Shown here: positions 17,120 to 27,166 of the stretch, in pieces
Numbering within the stretch: position 1 is the stretch's first letter
Layout of the letters: each line of letters opens with the position of its first letter
Assembly (NCBI RefSeq): GCF_009724685.1
Contig: NZ_WMEF01000003.1
Location: 248,001-312,000, forward strand
From: Lysinibacillus cavernae
GTDB taxonomy: Bacteria; Bacillota; Bacilli; Bacillales_A; Planococcaceae
Reading direction: 5' to 3'
Length of the DNA: 64,000 nt
Notes under the pieces: model-generated
What the model saw: the letters and a program-made list of their open reading frames with translations, nothing else
What the model was told of the DNA's origin: nothing
The model's database searches: none
Program-made: the position numbers and the translations under genes

Positions 17120-19183
17120 CTATAATCCAAACGTGCGGAATAGCGGCCCAACTAGTAAGTCAATCAACTTTATTCCAATAAAAGGAACTATAATACCACC
17201 TACACCATAAACAAGTAAATTTTTATTTAATAATTTTGCAGCACTCATCGGTTTATACTTTACACCCTTCATTGCAACTGGGATTAACAATGGAATGATG
17301 ATCGCATTAAAAATTAATGCTGAAATAATCGCACTTGATGGAGAATCAAGCTTCATCAAATTCAATGCGCTCATTTCTGGTACAGCAACCATTAACATAG
17401 CAGGTATAATAGCAAAGTATTTTGCTACATCGTTTGCAATACTAAATGTTGTTAACGCGCCACGGGTCATTAGTAACTGCTTTCCAATTTCTACAACTTC
17501 AATAATTTTAGTTGGATTTGAATCTAAATCAACCATGTTAGCAGCTTCCTTTGCTGCATTTGTACCTGAATTCATTGCAAGCCCAACATTAGCCTGTGCC
17601 AACGCTGGTGCATCATTTGTACCATCACCAGTCATAGCTACTACTTTTCCTTGTGCCTGCTCATCTTTAATAACTTGAATCTTATCTTCTGGTTTACTTT
17701 CTGCAATAAAGCTATCGACTCCCGCTTCCTTCGCGATGGCTGCCGCAGTAAGTGGATTATCTCCCGTACACATTATGGTTTTAATCCCCATCGCGCGAAG
17801 CAGTTCAAAACGTTCTTTTAGTCCAGCCTTAACGACATCCTTTAAATAAATGACACCTAAAATTTTATCGTTACCCGTTACGACAAGTGGTGTCCCACCA
17901 ACTGAAGATATTTGTTGAATCAGTTGCTCTAAATCGGAAGGAACGCTATTTCCTGCCTTCATACTTTCTCTTTTTATCGTATCATAAGCCCCTTTTCGAA
18001 CTTTTGTACCATCTACCTTATCCAAACCACTCATTCGCGTCTGTGCTGTAAAGGGAATATGTTTACTAGACTTGATAATATTTTCTTCATCGTCAGTATT
18101 TACCCCTAATTCGCAAGCTAGCGAAATGATTGATTTTCCCTCAGGTGTATCATCACTTAAGGAACTAAGCCATGCAGCTTGCATTAATTCTTCCTTGCGA
18201 ACACCTTTTACTGGTAGGAATTCTGCTGCCATGCGATTTCCATACGTAATCGTTCCCGTCTTATCTAAAATTAATGTATCTACATCTCCACATGCCTCTA
18301 CAGCTCTACCAGACATCGCAATAACATTAAATTGCGTAACTCTATCCATGCCAGCAATACCAATTGCGGATAGTAATCCACCAATCGTTGTAGGAATTAA
18401 ACAAACGGTTAGTGCAATTAACGTTGCAATCGAAATTGGCACATTCAAATATGTGGTCATTGGATAGAGTGATACGACAACTAACAAGAAAATCATCGTT
18501 AAACTTACTAGAAGCGTATTAAGTGCTATCTCATTTGGTGTTTTTTTACGACTAGCTCCTTCAATGAGCGTAATCATTTTATCTAAAAATGATTCACCAG
18601 GCATGGAAGTGATTTCTATCACCAGCCAATCACTTGTAACCGTCGTACCACCCGTAACGGATGAGAAATCGCCACCTCGTTCTTTTACAACAGGTGCAGA
18701 TTCACCTGTTATTGCCGATTCATCCACAGTTGCAATTCCGTCAATGACTTCTCCGTCATTTGGAATTACCTCCCCAGCCTGCACTAATACCATATCGCCT
18801 TTTTTTAGTTCATGTGCCTGTTTAAGAACTTCAGTACCATCTTGAAGCAAAACACGAGCCTGTGTCACTGTTTTCGTCTTTTTTAATGTTTGAACCTGTG
18901 CTTTGCCTCGACCTTCTGCAATTGACTCTGCAAAATTTGCAAATAAAATCGTTACAAAAAGTATGGTAGCAACTATACCATTGTATAATCGAGCATGTTC
19001 TCCCACTTCACTACCAAACATAGTTGGAAAAAGAACAAGTAATAGTACAAAGAGAAACCCTACCTCTACGACAAACATAACTGGGTTTTTCAGCATGTAA
19101 ATGGGGCTGAACTTCTTTAAAGCGTCTAGCAAAGCACTTTTTACCATGTTGCCAGTCATAAATTTCTTTCTTGCTGTATCCAT
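17120..19183 (-). CDS. kdpB: Potassium-transporting P-type ATPase subunit KdpB
   Basis: 687 residues. P-type ATPase signatures: actuator TGES, phosphorylation loop DKTGT, and hinge [12 protein letters not shown]. Hydrolyses ATP to drive potassium import through KdpA. Starts 15 bases after kdpA with a GGAG site. Intact, with all catalytic motifs present. Confidence 0.97.
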   Translation of the reverse strand: MDTARKKFMTGNMVKSALLDALKKFSPIYMLKNPVMFVVEVGFLFVLLLVLFPTMFGSEVGEHARLYNGIVATILFVTILFANFAESIAEGRGKAQVQTLKKTKTVTQARVLLQDGTEVLKQAHELKKGDMVLVQAGEVIPNDGEVIDGIATVDESAITGESAPVVKERGGDFSSVTGGTTVTSDWLVIEITSMPGESFLDKMITLIEGASRKKTPNEIALNTLLVSLTMIFLLVVVSLYPMTTYLNVPISIATLIALTVCLIPTTIGGLLSAIGIAGMDRVTQFNVIAMSGRAVEACGDVDTLILDKTGTITYGNRMAAEFLPVKGVRKEELMQAAWLSSLSDDTPEGKSIISLACELGVNTDDEENIIKSSKHIPFTAQTRMSGLDKVDGTKVRKGAYDTIKRESMKAGNSVPSDLEQLIQQISSVGGTPLVVTGNDKILGVIYLKDVVKAGLKERFELLRAMGIKTIMCTGDNPLTAAAIAKEAGVDSFIAESKPEDKIQVIKDEQAQGKVVAMTGDGTNDAPALAQANVGLAMNSGTNAAKEAANMVDLDSNPTKIIEVVEIGKQLLMTRGALTTFSIANDVAKYFAIIPAMLMVAVPEMSALNLMKLDSPSSAIISALIFNAIIIPLLIPVAMKGVKYKPMSAAKLLNKNLLVYGVGGIIVPFIGIKLIDLLVGPLFRTFGL

Positions 19184-19198
19184 ATGTGTCTCTCCTTC

Positions 19199-20893
19199 TT
19201 AAGAATAAAGTTGTAAATGCTCTGTAATTGGACCAAGTGCTAACGCTGGTAAAAATGTCAGTGCGCCAATCATTAAAACGATCGCAACAAGTAAAAAAGT
19301 AAACGTAGTATTATCTGTTTTTAATGTTCCGACTGAATCACTGTGCCAGACTTTTTTAGCAAGTAAAGACGCTATTGCTAGTTGAATAATAATTGTTAAA
19401 TAACGTCCAAAAAACATAGCCAGCCCTGTTGTTACATTCCAAAATGTTGAATTATCCGCTAATCCTTCAAAACCAGAGCCGTTGTTTGCGGAGGCAGATG
19501 CAAATTCATACAGAACTTGTGATAATCCATGAGCTCCTGGATTCGTTATTCCTGCTATCCCTGATGATGTTGCAACTGCAAGTGCTGAGAATAGCAAAAT
19601 AATAGCAGGATGAATTAGAATACAGAGGGCAATTAATTTCATTTCTTTCTCTTCAATTTTTTTACCTAAAAATTGAGGTGTTCGACCAATCATGAGACAT
19701 GCAATGAAAATAGTCAGCAGTACATACATCATCATGTTCATCAAACCAACACCTTTACCTCCAAATACAACATTTAGCATCATATTAAACATTGGCACTA
19801 AACCACCGATAGGCGTTAATGTATCATGCATATTGTTTATAGAACCCGTTGTAAAAGCAGTAGTGACGGTCGTAAATAAGGCTGATTGCGCTACCCCGAA
19901 ACGCATTTCCTTTCCTTCCATACTCCCAAGCTCCTGTGTAATACCGAGTTCACTAATAATTGGATTACCAGCCTTCTCCGCTATGTACACAGTCACTAAT
20001 CCAACTAGGAACAATATACTCATTGCCGCAAAAATAGCTAAGCCTTGTTTCCCGAAAATGGTTTTCTTTTTTCTATAGGCAACCATCAAACTAAAAGCGA
20101 CTACACAAGCACCAGGTAACAGCATCATAGATAACATTTCAACTATATTGGAGAGGACGGTTGGATTTTCAAAAGGTGTTGTTGAATTCGCTCCGTTAAA
20201 ACCGCCACCATTCGTACCTATATGTTTAATAGATTCAAGTGAAGCTACAGGCCCAAGCGCTATGTCTTGCAATTTACCTTCTATTGTTTGTACTGTTTTA
20301 TTCGCACTTAACGTTTGTGGTGAACCTTGAAATACTAGAATAATGGCTACTACAATGGAAATAGGCATTAAGATACGAGTAGTAACACGTACAAAATCAA
20401 TAAAGAAATTCCCTAAAGTATCTGTTTTAGCAACCAGACGACGACAGAATGCCATACAAGCTGCATAACCAGTAGCTGCAGATGTAAACATCATAAATAT
20501 TATGACTACCATCTGAGATAAGTAACTAAGTCCTGATTCACCACTATAATGTTGAAGATTTGTATTCGTCATAAAAGAAATAATCGTGTTAAAAGAAAGT
20601 GTAGCTTCCATGTTGCTAATATTATTTGGATTTAAAAACAGTGAAGCTTGAATACGTAATAGAATATATCCAATTAAAACCATAATGGCATTTGAAAGTA
20701 TTAATGACAGAACATATTCTTTGCCAGTCATATCTACTTTTTTAATGCCGCAAATTTTATAAATAGCTGCGTCGACTTTATCCAACAAAGGATCAAGCCA
20801 TGTTTTTTGTTGCAACGTTACCCGAAATAGATAATGACCAGTCAAGATAACGAGTGGTAAATAAATAATGATCACAATGGCTATTTGCCACAT
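19199..20893 (-). CDS. kdpA: Potassium-transporting ATPase potassium-binding subunit KdpA
   Basis: 564 residues, about ten membrane helices, SKT-superfamily fold. Selectivity-filter segments are recognisable, e.g. TNLQHYSGESGLSY, GTNGGGFNG, FTTGSINNMHD and SANNGSGF. It selects and passes potassium in KdpFABC. It is preceded by two tiny membrane-peptide genes in the same direction. Confidence 0.97.
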   Translation of the reverse strand: MWQIAIVIIIYLPLVILTGHYLFRVTLQQKTWLDPLLDKVDAAIYKICGIKKVDMTGKEYVLSLILSNAIMVLIGYILLRIQASLFLNPNNISNMEATLSFNTIISFMTNTNLQHYSGESGLSYLSQMVVIIFMMFTSAATGYAACMAFCRRLVAKTDTLGNFFIDFVRVTTRILMPISIVVAIILVFQGSPQTLSANKTVQTIEGKLQDIALGPVASLESIKHIGTNGGGFNGANSTTPFENPTVLSNIVEMLSMMLLPGACVVAFSLMVAYRKKKTIFGKQGLAIFAAMSILFLVGLVTVYIAEKAGNPIISELGITQELGSMEGKEMRFGVAQSALFTTVTTAFTTGSINNMHDTLTPIGGLVPMFNMMLNVVFGGKGVGLMNMMMYVLLTIFIACLMIGRTPQFLGKKIEEKEMKLIALCILIHPAIILLFSALAVATSSGIAGITNPGAHGLSQVLYEFASASANNGSGFEGLADNSTFWNVTTGLAMFFGRYLTIIIQLAIASLLAKKVWHSDSVGTLKTDNTTFTFLLVAIVLMIGALTFLPALALGPITEHLQLYS

Positions 20894-20917
20894 ACTGAAG
20901 TACCTCCTACCAATCTA

Positions 20918-21004
20918 TTAATAGTTTTCAGGATAGAGTAATGCATGCCCTAGATAACCGAACAGGAATACAAGTACAATCCCCATAAATATCCACATAT
21001 TCAT
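20918..21004 (-). CDS. kdpF: KdpF, small stabilising subunit of the Kdp ATPase
   Basis: A 28-residue peptide: one membrane helix followed by the short polar end LLYPENY. The pattern of one helix then (Y/F)xPExF/Y matches KdpF, which sits between KdpA and KdpB lipids in the E. coli complex. It has an AGGAGG ribosome site before ATG at 21004 and ends 25 bases before kdpA. Confidence 0.8.
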   Translation of the reverse strand: MNMWIFMGIVLVFLFGYLGHALLYPENY

Positions 21005-21011
21005 ATCCTCC

Positions 21012-21104
21012 TTAGTTCTCTCCCACTAGTTTGAAGCACCATGCGGTTAAAGCAAAAACACATGCAAAGCTTATGATTAATAAGCCAATCATATAAAAAT
21101 CCAT
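21012..21104 (-). CDS. Second tiny membrane peptide at the head of the kdp operon
   Basis: 30 residues: a single hydrophobic helix (about 5-22), then WCFKLVGEN. GGAGGGG lies upstream of ATG at 21104, and the stop is only seven bases before kdpF. It lacks the PExF/Y ending of KdpF, so it is a distinct peptide. Its position suggests an accessory part of the Kdp complex or a leader peptide; no function is established. Confidence 0.55.
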   Translation of the reverse strand: MDFYMIGLLIISFACVFALTAWCFKLVGEN

Positions 21105-21185
21105 CAAGCGTAACACCCCTCCTTCAATTAGGATGTTCTCATCATACTCACTTTCAAATTAATGTAGTGTTAGGAAATCTTTTTT

Positions 21186-21234
21186 TCTATTAAGAAAACA
21201 TAAAGAGGCAAAATCTTTACACTTTCTTAATGGG
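21186..21234. promoter_or_regulatory. Inverted pair of KdpE-box-like motifs in the kdp divergent region
   Basis: On the plus strand CTTTACACTTTCTTAATGGG (21215-21234). On the minus strand a 15/20 match reads CTTTATGTTTTCTTAATAGA (21186-21205). A TATAAT -10 for kdpD lies at 21244-21249 with no good -35, as expected for an activated promoter. Confidence 0.45.
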
Positions 21235-21268
21235 AGTTAGCGCTATAATACAAATGAGGTGAAAGAGG

Positions 21269-23977
21269 ATGGAAAATACACGTCCAACTCCTGAGACGTT
21301 TTTAGCGAGGCTTCAACAGGAGGAGCAATGCGTAGGGAAACTAAAGATTTTTCTTGGCTATGCTGCAGGGGTAGGTAAAACTTACGCTATGTTAGATGCA
21401 GCACATCAGGCACAAAAGCTTGGTAAAGATGTGGTAGTTGGTTATGTAGAACCGCATCCTCGCCCAGAAACGTTAGCTTTACTGGAAGGGCTTGAGCAAA
21501 TTCATACAAAAAAGATAATCTATAAAGGAAAGGTTTTCCAAGAATTAGATATCGATGCCGTGCTGCAGCGCAAACCAGAAATTGTCCTTATCGATGAATT
21601 GGCACATTCCAATGTCCCAACAATGCGGCATAAGAAGCGTTTTGGAGATGTAGAAGAACTACTTGCCAAGGGGATTCATGTTTATACAACCGTAAATATT
21701 CAACATATTGAAAGCCTACATGATTTAGTAGAAGAGATTACTGACATTAAGGTAAGAGAACGTATCCCTGATTACTTAATTGATCAAGCAGCACTAATAA
21801 AAGTTGTCGACATTGAACCAGATGAGTTAATTCAACGCCTACAAGAAGGCAAGGTTTACGGAAAACAACAAGCCGAAAAAGCTCTGCATTCTTTTTTTCG
21901 CAAACAAAATTTAGTATCACTACGTGAAATTGCCTTACGTAGAGCAGCAGATACGATCAACTATAAACAAATAAACAGCACCGAATCTGTCAAACATCCT
22001 GTACAAATCGAAGAACATTTACTTGTTGGTATTAGTAGTTCGCCTACGAACGCAAAAGTTATTCGAACTACCGCAAGACTTGCACAAGCATTACACGGTA
22101 AATTTACCGCTCTGTATGTCCAAAACATGCAGGAGCATAAAAGGAATAATGCCGATTCAGAACGTTTACAACAGCACATCAAACTTGTTGAACAACTTGG
22201 TGGTCATGTGGTAATTGTTCAAGAAGACGATGTTGCAGCAGCTCTTGCCAACTACGCACAAATTAGTGGTGTCACGAAACTTGTCATCGGTCGAACGAGC
22301 ATGCGAAAAAAATGGTGGCGACCAGGTACAAAAATCAGCGATCGCCTTAACGAATTTGTACCAAATTTAGCTATACACATAGTGCCAGATCAAGAAAACG
22401 AACAATTCTACTTTCCTAGTATAAAAAATAGAGGACTAACATTTGAATGGCTTGATTTACTAAAAATGTTTATCGTATTTGGCATAATATCAGTTGTCGG
22501 TTTATATTTGTATACAATTGGTATAAGTGAGTCAAACATCATTACCATTTATATTTTAGGCGTCCTGATTCTTTCCATTTGGTCGTCAGGGTGGATAATG
22601 AGCATTATTAGCTCCAGCGTTGCCGTCTTGCTGTTTAATTATTTTTTTACAGAGCCGCGGTTTTCATTTGATGCTTATCATCGTGACTATCCGATGACTT
22701 TTTTTATCATGTTTCTTTCGGGCGTAATTACAAGTAGCTTAACAAAAAAAATCAAGGAGCAAACCATTATGGCCATTCGTAAATCGTATCGAATGGAGGT
22801 GCTCCTTGAAACAAACCGTAGGCTTCAACACGCGAAGTCAATTGAAGAAATTATTACGGAAGGCATGTCTCAAATTGTTAAATTAGTTGAAAAGCCTGTG
22901 CAATTTTTTGAGATCGAACAGCAAGTGATTGTGAAATCTACATTTTTCCGTACGGAGAAAATGTCTAGTACAGAAAATAAAAATATAGCTGCACTTTTCG
23001 ATAATCCAAATGAGCATGGTGTTGTAAGCTGGGTAACGAATAATAAGCATGTAGCAGGTGTATCCACCGATGTATTTCCTGAAGTAAATGGCTATTATAT
23101 TCCGGTTATTTCTAACAGCAATGTTAAGGGTGTTATTGGTATCGCACTGTCTAAACTATCACCTTTACCCGCATTTGAACGCAATATTTTGCATGCTATT
23201 ATCAATGATTTTTCATTCGCATTGGATAAATGGTATTTACAGAAACTCAATGAAGAAGTAGCACGAGAAGCTGAAATGGAACAAATGCGCGCTAACCTTT
23301 TACGTGCAATTTCTCATGACCTTAGAACACCGCTCACTGCTATTTCCGGCAATGCAGATATATTGCTGAACAATGCACCGTTAATACCAGATGTTGAAAA
23401 AAATAAATTATATGAAGATATTTATAAAAATTCTAAATGGCTTGTACAAATGGTTGAAAACTTATTGGCTGTTTCTAAGTTAGAGGATGGACAATTTGCG
23501 TTAGAGATGCAAATTGAACTTGTTGAAGATATTATTCAAGAGGCTTTTTCCCATGTTGTTAGTCAGAACAATACACATAAAATATCCTATCACATCGAAC
23601 CGGAGTTTTTATTTGCTTTAATGGACGCTAGACTGATCATTCAAGTTTTCATTAATATTATTGATAACGCTTTAACTTATACACCACCAGGTAGTGCTAT
23701 TACAATCACAGTGAAAGAATCTGATGGATTCGTATGTTTTAGTATTTCTGATAATGGACCAGGAATCGATGATGCTTTAAAAAGTAGCTTGTTTGAGCCA
23801 TTTACAACCGGAAAAGTACAACGTAGTGATAGTAGACGAGGTTTAGGATTAGGTTTAGCCCTCTGCCAAACCATTTTAAAATTACATGGAAGTGACATAA
23901 CCGTTTCAGACAATAAACCTCAAGGAACGATTTTTAACTTTTCACTGAAAAAAGGAGTAATGAAATTTGATGAGTAA
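21269..23977 (+). CDS. kdpD: Osmosensitive potassium-sensor histidine kinase KdpD
   Basis: 902 residues, full length. Order: N-terminal KdpD domain with Walker A GYAAGVGKT (about 30-38), a universal-stress-like domain (about 245-375), four membrane helices (DUF4118, about 395-495), a GAF-like region, HisKA with SHDLRTPLT, and an ATPase domain with N box, DNGPGI and GLGLGL. It senses potassium or ionic conditions and phosphorylates KdpE. Read divergently from the kdp structural genes. GGTGAAAGAGG precedes the ATG. Confidence 0.96.
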   Translation: MENTRPTPETFLARLQQEEQCVGKLKIFLGYAAGVGKTYAMLDAAHQAQKLGKDVVVGYVEPHPRPETLALLEGLEQIHTKKIIYKGKVFQELDIDAVLQRKPEIVLIDELAHSNVPTMRHKKRFGDVEELLAKGIHVYTTVNIQHIESLHDLVEEITDIKVRERIPDYLIDQAALIKVVDIEPDELIQRLQEGKVYGKQQAEKALHSFFRKQNLVSLREIALRRAADTINYKQINSTESVKHPVQIEEHLLVGISSSPTNAKVIRTTARLAQALHGKFTALYVQNMQEHKRNNADSERLQQHIKLVEQLGGHVVIVQEDDVAAALANYAQISGVTKLVIGRTSMRKKWWRPGTKISDRLNEFVPNLAIHIVPDQENEQFYFPSIKNRGLTFEWLDLLKMFIVFGIISVVGLYLYTIGISESNIITIYILGVLILSIWSSGWIMSIISSSVAVLLFNYFFTEPRFSFDAYHRDYPMTFFIMFLSGVITSSLTKKIKEQTIMAIRKSYRMEVLLETNRRLQHAKSIEEIITEGMSQIVKLVEKPVQFFEIEQQVIVKSTFFRTEKMSSTENKNIAALFDNPNEHGVVSWVTNNKHVAGVSTDVFPEVNGYYIPVISNSNVKGVIGIALSKLSPLPAFERNILHAIINDFSFALDKWYLQKLNEEVAREAEMEQMRANLLRAISHDLRTPLTAISGNADILLNNAPLIPDVEKNKLYEDIYKNSKWLVQMVENLLAVSKLEDGQFALEMQIELVEDIIQEAFSHVVSQNNTHKISYHIEPEFLFALMDARLIIQVFINIIDNALTYTPPGSAITITVKESDGFVCFSISDNGPGIDDALKSSLFEPFTTGKVQRSDSRRGLGLGLALCQTILKLHGSDITVSDNKPQGTIFNFSLKKGVMKFDE

Positions 23978-24674
23978 ACGAATTCTAGTAGTAGAAGATG
24001 ATGTAGCCATTGCCAATTTAATTAAAATGACTTTAGCTACACAGCATTATGAATTCGACATTGTGCATGATGGTAATAGTGCACTACAAAAGGCTCTTAC
24101 TATGAAACCAGATGTTTTTATTTTGGATTTGGGACTACCAGACATTGATGGTGTAGAGCTTATCATGAAAATTAGAAGTTGGACCCAAACACCAATTATA
24201 GTGGTCAGTGCGCGTGGGGAAGAACACGATAAAATTAATGCTTTAGATGCAGGTGCAGATGATTACGTAACAAAGCCATTTAGCGTTGAAGAATTATTAG
24301 CAAGAATTCGTGTTGCACTGAGAAGAATGTCCTATGATCATCCGCTAGAAAAAGAAAACCCCATTTTTATAAATGGTAATCTTCAAATTAATTATGTAGA
24401 TAATACCGTTTTTGTGAATGGAAAAGAAATACATGTGACGCCTATTGAATATAAACTTTTAGTTGTTTTATCTAAGAATGTTGGAAAAGTTCTAACACAT
24501 AATTATATTTTAAAGGAAATTTGGCATCATGCTCTTCAATCAGATGTTCCTAGCTTACGAGTATTTATGGCAACACTTCGAAAGAAAATAGAAGATAATC
24601 CAGCACAGCCTAAACTTATTCAGACACATGTACGTGTCGGCTATCGAATGCTACGCTATCATGAAGACGAGTAA
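23970..24674 (+). CDS. kdpE: OmpR-family response regulator KdpE
   Basis: About 234 residues. Receiver domain with acidic pair ED(D), phospho-acceptor in FILDLGLPD, the Lys in VTKPF, then a winged-helix effector domain ending RVGYRM. The ATG at 23970 overlaps the end of kdpD, so the two are translationally coupled. It would activate the kdp operon at sites in the divergent region. Confidence 0.95.
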   Translation: MSKRILVVEDDVAIANLIKMTLATQHYEFDIVHDGNSALQKALTMKPDVFILDLGLPDIDGVELIMKIRSWTQTPIIVVSARGEEHDKINALDAGADDYVTKPFSVEELLARIRVALRRMSYDHPLEKENPIFINGNLQINYVDNTVFVNGKEIHVTPIEYKLLVVLSKNVGKVLTHNYILKEIWHHALQSDVPSLRVFMATLRKKIEDNPAQPKLIQTHVRVGYRMLRYHEDE

Positions 24675-24693
24675 GAATCTAAAGCAGTTAAGT

Positions 24694-24722
24694 AGCAGAA
24701 GTTGCCTCTAGACTTCTGCTCT
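24694..24722 (+). terminator. Weak terminator-like hairpin after kdpE
   Basis: AGCAGAAGT (24694-24702) pairs with ACTTCTGCT (24712-24720). The following T run is poor. Confidence 0.45.
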
Positions 24723-24852
24723 AACTTTGATCTATTTCCCCCTCATACATGTTGGATTTATTTGTCCATATCGAACCCTCCAATTAGCCTTTGCATATCA
24801 TAGCTATAGTCAGGTATGTCATCAATGAAAAACAAGTAGAAAGGAGATCATT

Positions 24853-25356
24853 ATGGTATTTCGACAACCTTATCCATACCCTATGTATCCAGGTGGCATG
24901 AGAATGCCCATGCCCATGCCAACACCTTCACAGATGCCGCCACAGTCCTTTTTTCCGCCTGGAGGCTTCCCTGGTCAACCACGAATTCCAGGCGGCTTTC
25001 CAATGGCTAATGGAATAGGTTCTTTCGGAGGGCAAATGCAGATGCCACCTGTGCAAGAGCCTTCGAAAGTAGGTTCATTTTTACAGCAAGCAAACAGTTT
25101 ATTCAATACGGCCAAAACGTATACCCCTTATATTCAACAAGCAATGCCAATGGTGAAAAATATTCCATCACTTTTAAAATTATACAAAGGATTCCAAGGA
25201 CTTCCTTCCACTGGAGCTGAGGCTGGTGCAGCTGAAAAAGCAGGAAGCGGGAGTAAGGCCGCTACTGGAAGCAAACGATCATCAAGGCAAAACGCATCAT
25301 TTACACCACCTGAACCACTTCCATCTAAACCACGTATTTTCCAACCACCTATGTAA
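24853..25356 (+). CDS. yqfQ: VrrA/YqfQ-like Pro/Met/Gly-rich protein
   Basis: 167 residues. The N-terminal third is low complexity (repeats of MP, PGG, GGFP). The middle holds a conserved FLQQANSLFNTAKTYTPYIQQ helix-forming block, followed by a Ser/Lys-rich linker. This matches YqfQ of B. subtilis, related to the variable-repeat VrrA of B. anthracis, which stands next to ispH as here. Function unknown; a link to the spore is suspected for the family. Confidence 0.7.
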   Translation: MVFRQPYPYPMYPGGMRMPMPMPTPSQMPPQSFFPPGGFPGQPRIPGGFPMANGIGSFGGQMQMPPVQEPSKVGSFLQQANSLFNTAKTYTPYIQQAMPMVKNIPSLLKLYKGFQGLPSTGAEAGAAEKAGSGSKAATGSKRSSRQNASFTPPEPLPSKPRIFQPPM

Positions 25357-25429
25357 ATGTACGTTTCTTTGAATTCGAGGTCCCTGTCCGTTATAATGTA
25401 GATAGGTAAGCTTGAAAGGAGTCACAACC

Positions 25430-26401
25430 ATGCAAGTATTGAAAATTAATCCACGTGGCTATTGCTACGGTGTTGTTGATGCGATGGTGATCGCACGAAA
25501 CGCCGCACTTGATAAAACATTACCAAGACCTATCTACATTTTAGGGATGATTGTGCATAATAAACATGTCACAGATGCGTTTGAAGAGGATGGCATCATC
25601 ACATTAGATGGTGATAACCGCCTCGAAATTATTGAACAAGTTGAAACAGGTACTGTCATTTTCACAGCCCATGGTGTTTCACCGGAAATTCGTGAGATTG
25701 CGAAGCGAAAAGGCTTAGTGTCCATTGATGCTACATGTCCTGATGTAACAGTTACCCACGATTTAATTCGTGAAAAATCTGCAGAAGGCTATGATATTAT
25801 TTATATTGGAAAAAAGGGACATCCCGAACCAGAGGGTGCTATTGGCGTTGCGCCTGATCATGTCCACTTAGTACAGTCATCTAACGATATTGATGCGTTA
25901 AATTTAACGAATGATAAATTACTTGTCACAAATCAAACGACAATGAGTCAATGGGATGTTGCCCATTTAATGGATAGTTTAAAAGAAAAATTCCCACGTA
26001 TTGAGGTACACAAAGAAATTTGTTTAGCTACACAGGTCCGTCAAGAAGCAGTCGCTCAGCAAGCAGGCGAAGCGGATCTACTCATTGTTGTAGGTGATCC
26101 TAAGTCAAATAACTCAAACCGCTTAACACAAGTTTCTGTAGAAATCGCAGGGACGCCATCCTACCGTATTGCCGATGTTTCAGAGCTTAAAGTAGAATGG
26201 TTAAAAGGCATTAACATTGTGGCAGTAACAGCAGGTGCTTCTACGCCAACACCGATTGTAAAAGAGGTTATTTCCTTCCTTAATGAATTTGATGAAAATG
26301 ACCCTTCTACACATGCCATCAAACGTACGGTGACATTAGATAAAATTCTGCCTAAGATTAAAACACCGACACCGGTTGATAAAATTATGCCTTATGAATG
26401 A
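25430..26401 (+). CDS. ispH: 4-hydroxy-3-methylbut-2-enyl diphosphate reductase
   Basis: 323 residues from the ATG at 25430, placed nine bases after AAGGAG; a longer reading from 25412 would bury that site. The last enzyme of the MEP isoprenoid pathway, giving IPP and DMAPP. Three conserved cysteines for the iron-sulfur cluster are seen in GYCYGV (Cys12), DATCPDV and KEICLATQ; the TNQTTMSQ motif and SNNSNRL are also present. Confidence 0.95.
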   Translation: MQVLKINPRGYCYGVVDAMVIARNAALDKTLPRPIYILGMIVHNKHVTDAFEEDGIITLDGDNRLEIIEQVETGTVIFTAHGVSPEIREIAKRKGLVSIDATCPDVTVTHDLIREKSAEGYDIIYIGKKGHPEPEGAIGVAPDHVHLVQSSNDIDALNLTNDKLLVTNQTTMSQWDVAHLMDSLKEKFPRIEVHKEICLATQVRQEAVAQQAGEADLLIVVGDPKSNNSNRLTQVSVEIAGTPSYRIADVSELKVEWLKGINIVAVTAGASTPTPIVKEVISFLNEFDENDPSTHAIKRTVTLDKILPKIKTPTPVDKIMPYE

Positions 26402-26408
26402 ACATATA

Positions 26409-26446
26409 AAAAATCCTGGTTGCCATCATGACAATCAGGATTTTCT
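26409..26446. terminator. Terminator between ispH and dctR
   Basis: AATCCTG (26412-26418) and CAGGATT (26436-26442), with extra G-T pairing inside, lie between convergent genes with T runs on both sides. Confidence 0.7.
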
Positions 26447-27148
26447 TTATTTACTAAAATAATAGTTTATCGGACGACCAACTCCACCATAATGGACGTC
26501 CATTGTAATCTCCTCTTGTTTCTCTAAATAATCTAAATATCTTCTTGCTGTTACTCGAGCAATCCCTATTCCACTTGCGACTTCTTCAGCAGATGCACCA
26601 TCTACCGATTGTAAAAAGTGCACAACCTTCTCAAGTGTTGTACGATTAAAGCCTTTCGGAAGATTTTTCTCTGATCGTACTATATTCGGTTGGTCCACGT
26701 TGTTTTGCTCATCACGATAATGGAATATTTGATCTAATTCTCCTTGTGTGAGCTCACGTTTTGTTTGCGTTTGCTTTTTAAAGCGCAAATAATTTTCAAG
26801 CGTCCCTTTGACACGTTCAAACGAAAATGGCTTCATAATGTAATCAAAGACACCTAGATGTAGCACCTGTTTCACAGTCTCCATATCATTTGCAGCCGTT
26901 ACTGTGATAACATCCACTGGCAGGTCAAGCTCACGTATTTTGCGTAGACTCGTAATGCCATCTTGCTCGGGCATGAAAAGGTCCATAAAGACCAAATCAG
27001 GCTGTTGAAGACGAATTTGCGATATCCCTTCTAAGCCATTTGATGCCTGTCCAACTACTTCAAAATGCTCTACTTTTTCAATAAATTGACGATTTACCTC
27101 TCGTACCATTGGATCATCCTCAATTAATAATACCTTTACCTGTGCCAC
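26447..27148 (-). CDS. dctR: CitB-family response regulator (DctR-like)
   Basis: 233 residues. Receiver with LIEDDPMV, FMDLFMP and IMKPF, then a HTH of the DctR/CitT/MalR type (VASGIGIARVTARRYLDYL). GTG at 27148 is used, with GGAGGG eight bases upstream. Pairs with the adjoining DctS-type kinase, and the nearby dctB and dctP identify the inducers as C4-dicarboxylates (succinate, fumarate, malate). Confidence 0.87.
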   Translation of the reverse strand: MAQVKVLLIEDDPMVREVNRQFIEKVEHFEVVGQASNGLEGISQIRLQQPDLVFMDLFMPEQDGITSLRKIRELDLPVDVITVTAANDMETVKQVLHLGVFDYIMKPFSFERVKGTLENYLRFKKQTQTKRELTQGELDQIFHYRDEQNNVDQPNIVRSEKNLPKGFNRTTLEKVVHFLQSVDGASAEEVASGIGIARVTARRYLDYLEKQEEITMDVHYGGVGRPINYYFSK

Positions 27149-27166
27149 CGACAGCCCTCCATCCTA

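Noticed and set aside
21105-21268. c-di-AMP riboswitch before kdp, as reported in some Bacillus
   Set aside because: The gap is short and none of the conserved blocks found at 59360 occur here.
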